Source: Hyaloscypha bicolor E
Taxonomy: Eukaryota; Ascomycota; Leotiomycetes; Helotiales; Hyaloscyphaceae
Reading direction: 5' to 3'
Assembly (NCBI RefSeq): GCF_002865645.1
Contig: NW_020194672.1
Span: 3,868-67,867 of the forward strand
Length of the DNA: 64,000 bases
The position numbers and the translations under genes were made by a program. Below the pieces are notes generated by a model that saw only the letters and a list, made by a program, of their open reading frames with translations, was not told the DNA's origin and made no database searches. Shown piece by piece: positions 26,753 through 37,275 of the stretch (the stretch's first letter is position 1; each line of letters begins with the position of its first letter).

Positions 26753-28565
26753 TCATTCTTTAAAGAATTTCCTGCCTTTAAGAACATCAGGTAGATACTG
26801 TCGAACTAGATTTAGTTTCAATGTGGAAGGGTTATGCAACAGATAACAGGGGAAGATAAAACTATCTCACCTCCTGCCCAGGGCCAGAGTTGGAGTTCTC
26901 CCTATGTTCCATATCTATCATTTCTGCCGGCACGTTCCTGAGATGCATTGGCACTGGCAGAGCAGAGACCCCAGGCTCTTTTAGAGCCGTTAGAGCGCTG
27001 GCCAGGCCAAGAAACACGCTCATGCTCTTTTTAGCCCTGGCCAAAGCAACCGTAGCATGCGCGAGGCTTATTCGGCATTCTGGCATACCGATCTTTTCTA
27101 CGGCAGAATAAGCAGCAGTGGCAAGAGATAGCAAACTATTATCAGCTATTCCAATATCATCAGAGGCAATTAGGATGATATGACGGGCTATCCATAAAGG
27201 ATCTTCGCCAGACTCAAACATGCGTGCCAGGTAGTACAGAGCAGCATCTGGATTGCTGCCTCGAACAGACTTGTGAAAGGCGGACATTGTGTCAAAGCGA
27301 CTGCCCCCTACACGATCATAAACAAGCGTTTGCGTCATCGACTTCTTGATGGTTTCTTTTGTAATGTCTGTGCGTGTCGAAAGGCTCATGGCGAGCTCAA
27401 GAAGATTCAGCGCAGTACGGGCGTCACCTGCAGCAAAGGCGGAAAGATAGGCTATCATTTCAGGGTCAAGAATAGGCGGTCGAGAATGATTTGGATATTC
27501 GAGTTCGAGGGCTCGCTCAAGTATATTCTCGATATCGCTAACGGTCAGAGTTTGGAGGGTGAAAGTGCGGCATCGTGACAGCAATGTACTCTGAATCTTG
27601 AAAGACGGGTTTCTGTGAATGTAAACGTGTGCTTCTAGTACGTTGTCGAGAGTGAGGAACCTTACTCGGTCGTTGCGCCGATCAATGTTATCAATCCTGA
27701 CTCAACAGGCCCCACTGCAAAGGTAGCATGTCAGCTTCATTAGTAAGGAAAACAAAAGAGAATAAGCTAGTAAGTTCTTACAGAATATTTCTTGCTGTGA
27801 CTTTGAAAAGCGGTGAATCTCGTCACAAAATATGATTGTATTTCGGCGTGTCAACTTCTGCTCGCTCCTAGCCTGTAAGACGGTAAATGCTTGTCTATGA
27901 AAAGTCCGCAACACAGTCATGAAACTGATATGTACCTCAAAAAAGATCTTTTTACACTCTCCTACCCCAAAATTTGTGCTGTTGATTTCTATGAACCGGC
28001 TGTTGACCATTGAAGCGATCACTCTTGCAATCGTTGTTTTGCCAGTTCCAGGACCACCCCACAATATCATTGACGGTATTCGGGCTTCCATGATTAGTTC
28101 TCGAAGCACACCTTTTGGACCAACTAGCTCTTGGCCACAGATTTCGTCGAGGGTTTGTGGCCTCATTCGTGCGGCGAGAGGGAGTTCGTTTTGAAAGGGG
28201 TTGCTAGCCTTCTGTCTTTTAGGAGCAAGACCTCCTCCAACAGCATCGACAGGATTGACGTCTGAAATGTGCGATGGTATGACGGATCCCACAGGTCTCT
28301 TGTTTCGAACTGCATTCTCATTATTTGTCTTCCTAGTAGGCGATCGCGACGTGTCAGCAGAGATAGGTGCATCTACTTTCCCCACTCCATTGACTGCTGC
28401 TCGACTTGCTGCGGGTCTCTGGAAGAAGGATGACACTGGTAATCCGCCATCCTCTTGACCAGGCTCGGGAGAGAGACCCTCAATGAAAGCTTGGCATTCT
28501 GAATCGATATGCTGGTTAATATTTGCCGACTTGACAGGTTTTGAACAAATTGGACATTCGACCAT
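26753..28565 (-). CDS. MGS1: MGS1/WRNIP1-type AAA+ ATPase (replication/DNA damage)
   Basis: This gene encodes a DNA-dependent AAA+ ATPase of the RarA/Mgs1/WRNIP1 family, which acts in the nucleus at stalled forks and binds ubiquitinated PCNA. Five exons are read: 27,936-28,565; 27,782-27,872; 27,666-27,714; 26,871-27,612; 26,753-26,797, giving 518 residues. Near the N-terminus C4-x2-C7 with a downstream His and Cys forms a UBZ4-type zinc finger, followed by a disordered linker. Walker A is GGPGTGKTT (170-178), Walker B IIFCDEIH (223-230) and the sensor GATTENPSF; the helical and tetramerisation region follows, ending in YLPDVLKGRKFF. The last intron (26,798-26,870) is inferred because without it the conserved C-terminal YLP motif is lost. 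The residues just before it (ENSNSGPGQE) replace the Tyr-rich stretch usual in the family. The start ATG is the first in the frame. It is flanked by inverted LTR-like copies. Confidence 0.92.
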
Positions 28566-29220
28566 TGGAAACTAAAGACAACCTTAATTGTCCGGCGGTT
28601 TAGTGGCGGCGGAAGTATCGAACGATTGAGTGCTGTAACGGAGGTTCAAGCGAAATAAGATTAGTCGAATGCCTTGCTCTTGGCTAGAAGAGTTAAGGTG
28701 CGAGTAAGATAAAGATCCATAGAAGTAAATAAATGAGTCATGATGTGGCGACGATCACTAAAAGATGTGCTTTTTCTGACTGAGACATTAATGACACGAT
28801 ATCTCCGTGCAAGGGCCATACAAGACAGTGACTCTACCCCGCCCCCGGACCTGAACAAACCGCGATTCTCCGCTTTTGTATGAAAGCGCTACTCCGAGTG
28901 GCAAAGGGCACTGGCGGGCGTCGAGCACAGACCAGGGGGCCTGTTATCAAGATTTGGGTGGCGTGGGAAGGTTCCAGAGAGCTGGCAAGGGACCGAAGCA
29001 GCAGTTTTCAACGGACACTGGGAAACTGCTGGCGCCACTCAGCGCCCGGTGTTTCAATCCAGGCTCAAGAGCTTGAAGAAGTTCATGAGCGGCTTGTCTA
29101 ATACATGAGACTGGTTTTGTTAGCACTAAGGAAATGATATATAAACTAGTATATATGTGCAGTAATCTTAGTGAAGGCTGTTAATTCCAAGGCGATCGTA
29201 TATGGAGCTGTACGTACGAG
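28566..29220. other. MGS1 upstream region
   Basis: This holds the promoter and 5' UTR of MGS1. Short overlapping frames at 28,876-29,101 have no recognisable domain. No other feature is visible. Confidence 0.5.
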
Positions 29221-29226
29221 AATCAG

Positions 29227-30183
29227 TTGTTACTCGAGGTTTGCTAGGTATCAGAGAGCTGTCACATTCGTGACATCATATGTTTATGAACGTGAACTCT
29301 TGACTCGGCTCTTGACTCGTGACACCTTGCTAATCTGCATGTGTCCGAGCACCCATCTTTCATTCGAAAGATAAGTAATAAAATAAGCGAGAAGAGAGAA
29401 GATAGAAAGGATTTTGTAAATGTAAGAGGAGATAGCTATTTCTTAAATAAAGAAACGAAAGTATCCTCCTAGGGTATAGTCTCTATATTAGCATAATAGA
29501 GTAGTATATTTGGGATCCCTGGTTAGGGGAGGAGCATCTTCGAGCTCTCGTTAAAAGTTGTTGATTTCTAGTAAGGTTAGTCTTGGCTGCGCCGTTACGT
29601 AAATTGGGTGAGCACACTTGAGAACACCTGGGCAGACCTGAGCCGGGCCTGAGCCGATCCTGAGCCGATCCTGAGCCGATTCTGGGCCGAGCCTGGGCTG
29701 AGCCTGCGTTGGTTATGTGAGCCTGAGGATCGGAAAGCCTGGTCATTCTGTGGCGTAACATTAGAAACAGGTTGAATGGTCCGAGTCAATCTTTCCCCCT
29801 ATTTAGAGGAGATTTTCCGTTTCAGCAGTGCCGGAAGCAAATGAAAAGAGGAAATTAATCCATGATACCCTAGACTCAGGATTAATTTTCCCTTTCGCTG
29901 ATTCCGTTTTAGTCTGCGGACGCGAGCAACTGCTGCTTTAACCTGAGCCAAGGGTGAGCATGCCGGAGTAGAGCCTGAGCAGAGCTGAGTGGAGCCTGAG
30001 CTATCTTGACCACGCCCTGAGTCAGCCTGCCCACCATGATGCGGAATCCATTTTGGCCTCCTGTGTGCCCCAGCTACAGTTTCCTTACCGGATTTTGCCC
30101 GGAAATCTGTTTCTGCTCCCTTACAGGGTTCCTGCCGAAGCAGATTTTGGATCCCTCTTGTCAAAGAGTATTTCAGCCTCACA
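29227..30183 (-). mobile_element. LTR-like element (solo LTR candidate), minus-strand copy
   Basis: Read on the minus strand this 957-bp block begins TGTGAGGCTGAAATAC at 30,183 and is flanked by the direct repeat AATCAG at 29,221-29,226 and 30,184-30,189. It contains no gene. The first part (30,183 to 29,862) matches 23,821-24,166 in inverted orientation. Inside are repeated GAGCCGATCCT/GAGCCTG words (about 29,640-29,720) and an AATAAA-like region near 29,440. A TG start, flanking duplication and lack of coding capacity suggest a solo LTR. The other end (TAACAA on the minus strand) is not a canonical CA end, so the exact border or element class is uncertain. Confidence 0.6.
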
Positions 30184-30189
30184 AATCAG

Positions 30190-30612
30190 AATACGGTGGG
30201 CTGTTTTGACCTCTGTGGCATGGCATCAATTTGACACGTGCATCGAATGTCAAAAGCTCGCCCATGCCCGTTTCAGTGCACAACTTATGCCGGTGGGTAT
30301 CTGCCCTACAATCCTCCCGATACACGCACAGCGATCCTCCTAGTTGATGTTTTGTCAGCTCATTCGCATTAAGAAAGGAGTTCGTGCTAATTTTTGAAAT
30401 AGATGGATTGAAAGCTCCTCGACAATTGTCTTTCTTGGCTCGTGAAGGTTGAATATTTTTCCAGTGGAATTTTAATCTATGAACTTCGGAGACTCCCGAC
30501 TTTGCACTCCAGAATAAGAACACCCACATCTAATGATTAAATTCTCTTTCCTCCAGCATTTTTTTTTTAAGGAAGCTTTAGATAAAACTCTATTACCCCA
30601 AACTCTCCAAGC
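30190..30612. other. Intergenic interval
   Basis: This holds the presumed 3' UTR of the small gene at 30,613-31,270. A T-rich run occurs at 30,561-30,569. The 116-codon minus frame at 30,179-30,529 has no recognisable domain and is not called. Confidence 0.45.
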
Positions 30613-31270
30613 CTAGCCCTTCTGTCCTTTCTTCTTCTTCTGCTTGCCAGAGACACTCTCACTCGCATTCTTCTCTTTCTCTTTTGACTGGCCAAGACCG
30701 GTTCTCCTCAACCTGCTCAAGAACTTCTCATTCTTCAAATCTTCTTTCGTAATGCCAAAGACTGCTTGATAAATTGGGCCCATGTCATGGGGTCCACATG
30801 GTCGAGCATCACCACTTGCTCTGCGCTTTTCAAAGAAATTTTGGAGACAAAATTTGATGGCGGCTTCGATGGACATTGTCTCCGGTGTTGGTACTTCTTT
30901 GCTGCTTCCATCGACTTCGTTGGGATTATCCATACAGAGAGACTCAAATTCTGGGATCTCGTTCAGCGATGGGGGCGAAACCAGTGTAGCTTTAATAATC
31001 ATGGCTTCCTCTGGTGAGAAGTAAGGGCCGCTAATGTATAGCTCATCAGTTGTGGCTAAGGTACGTGCTTCAGCGGCTCGGTCACTGGCGATGTTACAGA
31101 GATCATAGAGTAGGATGTGAATCTGCTACCATTAGCATGTATGTTAATAGGATGAGAGGCGTGCTTACCTTGTACCAGATCTCCGAGTTTGATTGGAGAC
31201 TCAACAGAGTTGATGTTGAGGTGCTAGATCGCTTCTCTCTCGTAGTAGCAGGTACCTTCGATTCGGCCAT
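30613..31270 (-). CDS. Small basic-tailed protein of unknown function
   Basis: I do not recognise this gene. Two exons, 31,169-31,270 and 30,613-31,122, join in phase across a short intron (31,123-31,168, 46 bp, GTAAGC...GCAG) to give 203 residues. The N-terminus is Ser/Thr-rich. A helical segment follows (IHILLYDLCNIASDRAAEAR, about 35-54), then a predicted globular part. The C-terminus has HDMGPIYQAVFGI and ends in a lysine-rich tail (KQKKKKGQKG). The HDxxPxYxAVxG motif also occurs at the C-terminus of the divergently transcribed neighbour at 31,666, so the two products share a module and possibly a regulatory region. No signal peptide or membrane segment is seen. Nuclear or nucleolar location is possible from the Lys tail, but this is inference. 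Confidence 0.75.
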
Positions 31271-31665
31271 CTTGATTATCTTGTTTTAAGTAAGAATTTA
31301 GGTAAGGGAATATTGAAGCGCAGCTTTTGAGATGATGGATAGAAATAAACTTTGAAGCATCTAGCTAGCATATGACGCATATGCTTGCCGATTCCAGTTA
31401 GTGGGCGTAAAATTCTTTGTCTCTGTAAATTGGCGGTCAGCTCGAAGCGGAAAGACCAGAGGCGGTGAAATTGGTTCTGCCGGCAGTATGGGCTAGTGAA
31501 GGAGCACAGAGCTGTATAACACTTCAAGATTCAACCCCCTCGATCTTATTCCTCCAACTCTGATGATTCTCGATGATCTTGCGACTTCAATGTTGCAACT
31601 TCTTATCTATCAGTTTCGCGATCTCTTCTCTAAGACTTCTCTGCACTTCTGCGACCCAAATCATC
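31271..31665. promoter_or_regulatory. Bidirectional promoter of the divergent pair
   Basis: The two start codons point away from each other across 395 bp, so both promoters must lie here. A pyrimidine-rich stretch occurs upstream of the plus-strand ATG (about 31,610-31,660), as is common in fungal promoters. I see no convincing TATA box or named operator. Confidence 0.55.
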
Positions 31666-32956
31666 ATGTCTGCACCTTTCAAGACCGCTCTAGATGAGCA
31701 ACTCTGGTTCTTCCTCAAGGAAGACATGAATCTGCCAACATTCGTGCAGCATCAGTACACTCTCGCGGATGTCAGGAGAAATGGCATCAAACTCGAAAAC
31801 ATTCTCACCATTCTCAATGTCAAAGATGAAGTCCAGAAGTTCGCCTTTTATCTACACTCTGCAAGCATGGCTGCAGCTGTTCGCTTGCTCAGCGATGAGA
31901 GCATCTTGGTCACATACAATCTCTACTGTCAGAAAGATGATGTCGTAACGATTCTAGTCCGCGGTATCAACGAGCCTTCGCCAAACACTTCTCGCTCTCC
32001 CAGCCATCAAAACTCTCTCCGGGAGCGAAGAAAGATTTCTCGTGGCGCGCTTGTTCCAGAGATCTTCATTCAGCCGGCGCCTCGACATGCATCTGGCACG
32101 ATTGATGTTAGCACAATGGAAGAGATTGAAGATGAGAGAAAGATGGTAACTCTTGATTTGGGCAATGGCGACTTCGTCACCGTCACCAAAGAGTATCTCA
32201 TTTGTAAGAAATCGCCCGCGCTGATTTGTATATTTCTAGCTAATACAAATTCTAGGCTGGATCACTTCTCAACTCGAAGATGGAAAACCCCTCATCGACA
32301 TCGTCGTACAATGCTTCGGCCCCAGTGGAACTATGCGAAAGGTTCGGCTCACGGCAGACATTTGGCAGCGATCGCTCATCCGCGGTGCTTGGGGAAAGGA
32401 CTTTCCTCCTCTCTGGAACGACTATAACAGAACTAGAGGATCCCGCGAAGCTATTCTGGCCAGTCTCTCGCAAGAGTTTCCCAACTTCACACAGTCGTGT
32501 CAGAACTTCATACACGATCTTCGCAAATTCAGCGGTGATAAAGCTGCGCGAAACAGGCTTGATCAAACAGGACATGCATACTCTCCTGGCAAGCCATACT
32601 TTGAAGACAACATCCGCGAGAAGATCTTGACCATTCCTACCAAGAACGGCACCTTGCAGGATGACCTCAATCTTCTTGCTGCTAAGAGAAGTGAAGGAGA
32701 AGTGTGTGCTGCTCATGATCTCTCGCCTCTTTATGAGGCCGTGTTGGGAGTTGAGTGGGACAAGATTCGGGGAAAGGGTGTTGCTCTGCACAAGCAGATA
32801 GGTGGTCTCAGTCTTCAGCAACAAGCATCACAACCGGGAACTGCTAGACAACTAGCGAAGAAGGGTAGCCAGTTCTTCAAAAGGACTTTTGGGAAGAGGG
32901 GTGGAGGTCGTAGGGATGATACTTCAGGTGCTGGTGGAAGCAAATCCGCAGGATGA
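31666..32956 (+). CDS. Protein of unknown function sharing a C-terminal module with its neighbour
   Basis: I do not recognise this gene. Exons 31,666-32,203 and 32,256-32,956 join across a 52-bp intron (GTAAGA...GCTAATA...TAG) to give 412 residues. I chose the ATG at 31,666 (ATCATCATGTC) over an in-frame one at 31,573, because the extra 31 residues are Cys/Leu-rich and unlike the rest. The N-terminal part looks globular (ALDEQLWFFLKEDMNLPTF near residue 10). A Ser/Arg-rich low-complexity linker lies near residues 110-130. The C-terminal half has a Trp-containing domain (VRLTADIWQRSLIRGAW), then HDLSPLYEAVLGV, then a basic, Gly-rich tail. The HDxxPxYxAVxG motif matches the divergent neighbour at 30,613-31,270, and both sit before a basic tail. 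No signal peptide or membrane segment is seen. Confidence 0.8.
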
Positions 32957-35900
32957 TAGTAGAATTAGCTAATTCATTTAGAATACTACCAACATAAAGT
33001 AGTCTTCTCCGGTATGATCTTGATAATACATTCGCTTTAATATGTTGTGATCTTAGTATGCAAAACACGTCCCTCGCGATCGCCTGCAGCGATGCATGCG
33101 ATAGCTGGGTGGACACAAAGGGAAATGGTTATCTTACATGCTCCGACCCACGCAAGGGATTGATGTGGGAGATACAAACGTGAAGGGAAAGATTCTCGTC
33201 TGCCCGGCCAATGGGTAGCGGGACTCCGACTCTCTAGAGCTTTCTCAGTCGTGCGGACGGCAAATTGTTAACGATAGGGCTGGCGGCATGATAGAAATGG
33301 TATCGAAATGGTCTGGGACGAGGTACTACGTGGGGGGTGCGAAGGGCTTGATATTGGGACCTGACAGCGGAGGTCGTGGTAATGGATATGTGGTCGTATG
33401 AGTTGTACGCCGAGAGTGTGAGGCTCGGTGGTTGTTTGATTGAATTGTATCCTAATGGGACTACTCATTTGACTAGGCTTCCCCCCAAGCTACCCCGGAG
33501 CCGCTCAACCCGATCCCCTTTGTCATGGAGGTAGTGTATCAGCAGACTTGACAGATGCAGTCACAGTGGTGCAAAGTGCATAACGAGGTCAAAGTTAAGG
33601 GTAAAGATGATTCTGTGTGAGATGTCTCAAGTACAAGAAGTGGTCGTGGTAAGAGGCATTAAATAAGTCTTGAACTAAGCTAGTCTAGAATAAGAGAGCG
33701 AGGGGCGATTCACCAGATTTGTACCCACAAGATTCTCAACCCGCTTTGATACCAGCTTATTAGAAACGCGTCTCGGTAGCAAGGAAGTGATGGAACGAAG
33801 TTTTCTAAACACTTCAACCATGGAATAGATGGGTACAGATCCTCATTGGAGAAATGGTCTCTCATCAAGCTGAGAATATGTGTATTAATACCAGTCACCA
33901 GAGAGACATATATATGACACCAGGTTTCAATTCCAAGCAACTTCCTCCTCGCTCCCTTTTAGCTTGTCTGTTTCCATCTTTGCTTCAAGACCTCTGAATC
34001 TCAATTTTGGTTGTCAAAAACACTTTTCGCAGGCAGTCCCAGTAATATTTATGCTGCGTGGAGGGAACCATCCTGCCTTGGGTGGCTTGAACACCGCTAG
34101 CTTTCTCAAACAAATCGTATTAGGAGCGGCGCAAAGGAAAAGAAGATCCATTCATTGGCATGCGTTATCTTAACTGGTGTGGCGCGAATCTTCGAGGCTT
34201 TTACCCATTGTGGAGAGGAGAGAAATAATTGCTCGAGGCAATCCGGTGAACGCACCCAGAGCACGAAAGGTGTGACGCACCTAGAGTGAGGTTGTTTGTT
34301 TGTACGACAAAGGTGGGAAAGTTCTAGTTGAAATGCGTGTGGGAAGACATCTCGGTGAAGTGTGGGAGAGATGCTAATCTTCGCGGTGAGTTGAGTGACA
34401 GTGGGTGTGATACTACCCTATCTTAGAGGTCGGGCGGGACCTTGCCCGAGTTTCCAAAACGCCAAGTCTGCGGAAGTATTGAGATTGGGTGAACGGCTCT
34501 TGGCAGAGTGAGGTGTGTGCCTGTGTTTTGTGAGACCAAAAACGGTTTGAAACATTTTTTCACCCCCCGTGATGCAGAACTTGGTTGTGTGCCAAGTGCT
34601 GTGAGCAAGTGATATACGGGTAGTGCTGATGTGTGAAGTACAAGATGCACTTCGTGGGAATGAGGGGGCAGAATGAGGTGAGAAGTGGAGAGCACTTCCG
34701 CTCCTTCCAAAACAATCGAAAAGCGGGCATACGGACATGGGAATTTGGGAAGTAGACACCCGCCCAACTTCTGGTATTTGAGCTACCGCTGAGAACGGAA
34801 AACATCCACCTTCCCGACGGCATTGTACTCCGTAGTCAGACATCCGGTATCTGACAACTTCACAGGGGGGTCTACGTTGTAGATCTCTTCCTGCTTCCTC
34901 CTTCCCAAACCATCGTGTCATTCAAAAGATGCACATAACCTCATCTCACCTTCTAATTTCGGCCTTCCAACTTCCATTTCCAATATCCATTTAGCTATGA
35001 CTCCCTCCTCCCTAAATTGAAACTCGGCGAGAAATTGGGAACAAATGCAAATCAAAGATCATGAGCCTCGGGCAAATCCCAATCTCACGATCTTTATTAG
35101 TGGGGTTCTCGGGCCATCAAGCATCAAGGTCCTTCCCTCTCGTCCCTACATAGACACCGCTCGCAATCCTCGCCTCCCATTGGCCAACTCGTCGAACTCT
35201 CGGTCCTGCCCCAAGATTGTAGGATTTTCTGATGTCAAAGTTCCTGGTGGACAGAGTGGACGCCAAACCTCACTCAACCTTGGCAAATGAGGGCACACCG
35301 TGTCATGCTAAAATAACGTAGCGAGACCAGCGTGTTCCGGGCTGGCACAGACCGTGAACAAACTCCACGCTTTATTGGCTCTCATCCCCCTGTCTCGCTA
35401 CATCATTTTCCCTTGGCTTTGGTACAGTGTATATCCGGGGAATTTCTAAGCATTCTGCTGCGCTCCGTAGATCCGGGTGTGATCAAGGTTGTTCCCTTTC
35501 TCAACCTCCATTGCGGTTTGAACCTAATTTCTGATGCCATTTTGCGCCAAGCCACGAATCTGCTTGGAGCGTTTCTTGAACTGTATGATACCAGGCATGG
35601 TACACGCTTTGAAACTTCAGTCTTCGTCGTCGACGCAACGACTGTGTGATAAATGACCAAGTGACATCAATTTTTGCTCTCCTCCCCCTTCAATTAATGT
35701 ACTGGTGGGGCCGAGCCTTGTTCCGAGCACTCTCAGTGGCTGCAGCTCCTGTTTGCAGGGTCGGCACAGGCCAATGATGCCCTAACTGTGGATATAAGTC
35801 CCTTGACGATAGCCTCAAGCGAACGAATGCTATTCAAGAAACCCTTGCTCAAGTCTCTACTTTCGACCCATGTTATTGTACTCCGTACTCAGTTCAACAC

Positions 35901-36532
35901 ATTTATTCAGAGGGGGGATACGGAGGGTAGACCAGAGTTAAGATTCCTTCGGACGGATAACACCCGATATCCCCGTCTCGACCACGCGGTGCAGGGTAGC
36001 CCTGCGGGGAGAATCCAATGGAGTCTTGGCAAGCGTCTTCCTTTTGACGCTTGGAAGGCGGATCTGATAACGGTCTGGGTTGATTCCTTGTGGCGTCTTT
36101 TGCCGGACTGCCGTCTTGGGTTGTGTTTGCTCAGCTGACCGTGCAGCGAGTGCTCTCGTTCTGCTCTCGTCTCCCCTCTGATTTGCTACGGAGTGCGAAG
36201 TAAGGGGGGGCGAGAAGATGTGTTGTTTCAAGCACGCATTGATTTCCCGTGTGCAGAAGACAAGTGCGGAAATAAGAGACACAGTAACCTTACCATAGCA
36301 CTAGTACGTAGTAGATTTCAGCGCCACAGCCTACTGGCAATCTAGCAGTCTGCGAGCAGCCCTACAAGGCCGATGTGGGACGCTGGTGACTTCTGGAAGA
36401 GTGGAAGACTGGGCCTCACTCACTAAGTAGAACTACTGACTCAATTTCGCTTGAAAACACCGGACTTGTGATTCAGCTCGCCTCAAGACTCGCTTCAAAC
36501 CTTGCGCTCCGAAGGCCTGGCAGGGAGTCGTA

Positions 36533-36560
36533 CAACCGTCCAACCGTCCAACCGTCCAAC
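36533..36560. repeat. CAACCGTC microrepeat
   Basis: The 8-bp word CAACCGTC occurs three and a half times in tandem without mismatch. It lies in the GC-rich region upstream of the transcription factor gene. Confidence 0.85.
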
Positions 36561-36799
36561 GGCTTCGTCATGGGCGGCTCTCGCGTGCGTCGTGCCCCCT
36601 ATTCGTATTCGCTCCATGTATCTCCGTACCGCCCCTGCTCTGGAAGCATATAGCCGAGCAGGCTGCGCTGCGGCACGATATCCCCTATGGACGCCACAGG
36701 AGAAGCGTCCACTCCCAGGAGTCCAGAAGTTCACGGGCGCGCTTCTCGACGAATAACCACCGAACAAGCACTGGCCTGTGGCTGACCAGCGAGGCGAGC

Positions 36800-36890
36800 A
36801 TGGCCGCATCGCTGCATCACTGCATTGCTGCACCGCTGCGCCGCTGCATCGATGCCCACTCCATGCTGCATGCATGCTCCCATCGAGGAC
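36800..36890. repeat. GCTGCATC-type imperfect repeat
   Basis: A run of GCTGCA/GCATCG words (for example GCATCGCTGCATCACTGC) forms an imperfect triplet-like repeat. It is GC-rich and lies about 400 bp upstream of the transcription factor start codon. No coding role is evident. Confidence 0.5.
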
Positions 36891-37275
36891 CCCCGCAAAG
36901 CCAGCAAAGGCCCGCTGCTGGCGCCCAGGCGAAGCGAGCGGCACGCAAAATCCCCACATCGACCCGACCGAACCTGGAGCTGCTCAGTGTGCTTGCTCAA
37001 TGCTCAATCAGTGCTGTACTGGGACCGGGACTAAGAAGCTTCTCGCTCTCGCTCGCACCAGCACTTGCAGCACTTGCAGCACTTCCAGTTAGCACGCTCC
37101 AGCCTGCCCAGCCCAGCCCCAGCCCAGGAAAGCAAGAGAGCAAGAAAGGCCAGAAGCTCGGCCGAGCAAGGGCGTGAGCAGGATCCCACTAGACCGGGCC
37201 CCCGCTGGCTCCCCAAATAAACCTCCCTCTGTCGCAACAGCCTGCCTGACGTTCCACCACAATGGTTCCGTCAAG

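Larger units (their letters stand above)
32957..37275. other. Long gene-poor interval upstream of the transcription factor
   Basis: In this 4.3-kb stretch I find no frame with a recognisable domain or plausible exon structure. Frames such as 34,418-34,921 (minus), 35,332-35,649 (plus) and 36,495-36,959 (minus) overlap others on both strands and look like chance. The left two-thirds has average composition; from about 36,490 it becomes GC-rich with short repeats. The right end must hold the promoter and a possibly long 5' leader of the transcription factor at 37,276. A diverged or orphan gene could be missed here. Confidence 0.4.

Noticed and set aside
28876..29101. Two overlapping short frames upstream of MGS1
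   Set aside because: Overlapping frames of 66-73 codons without domain or splice context; most likely chance in GC-richer promoter DNA.
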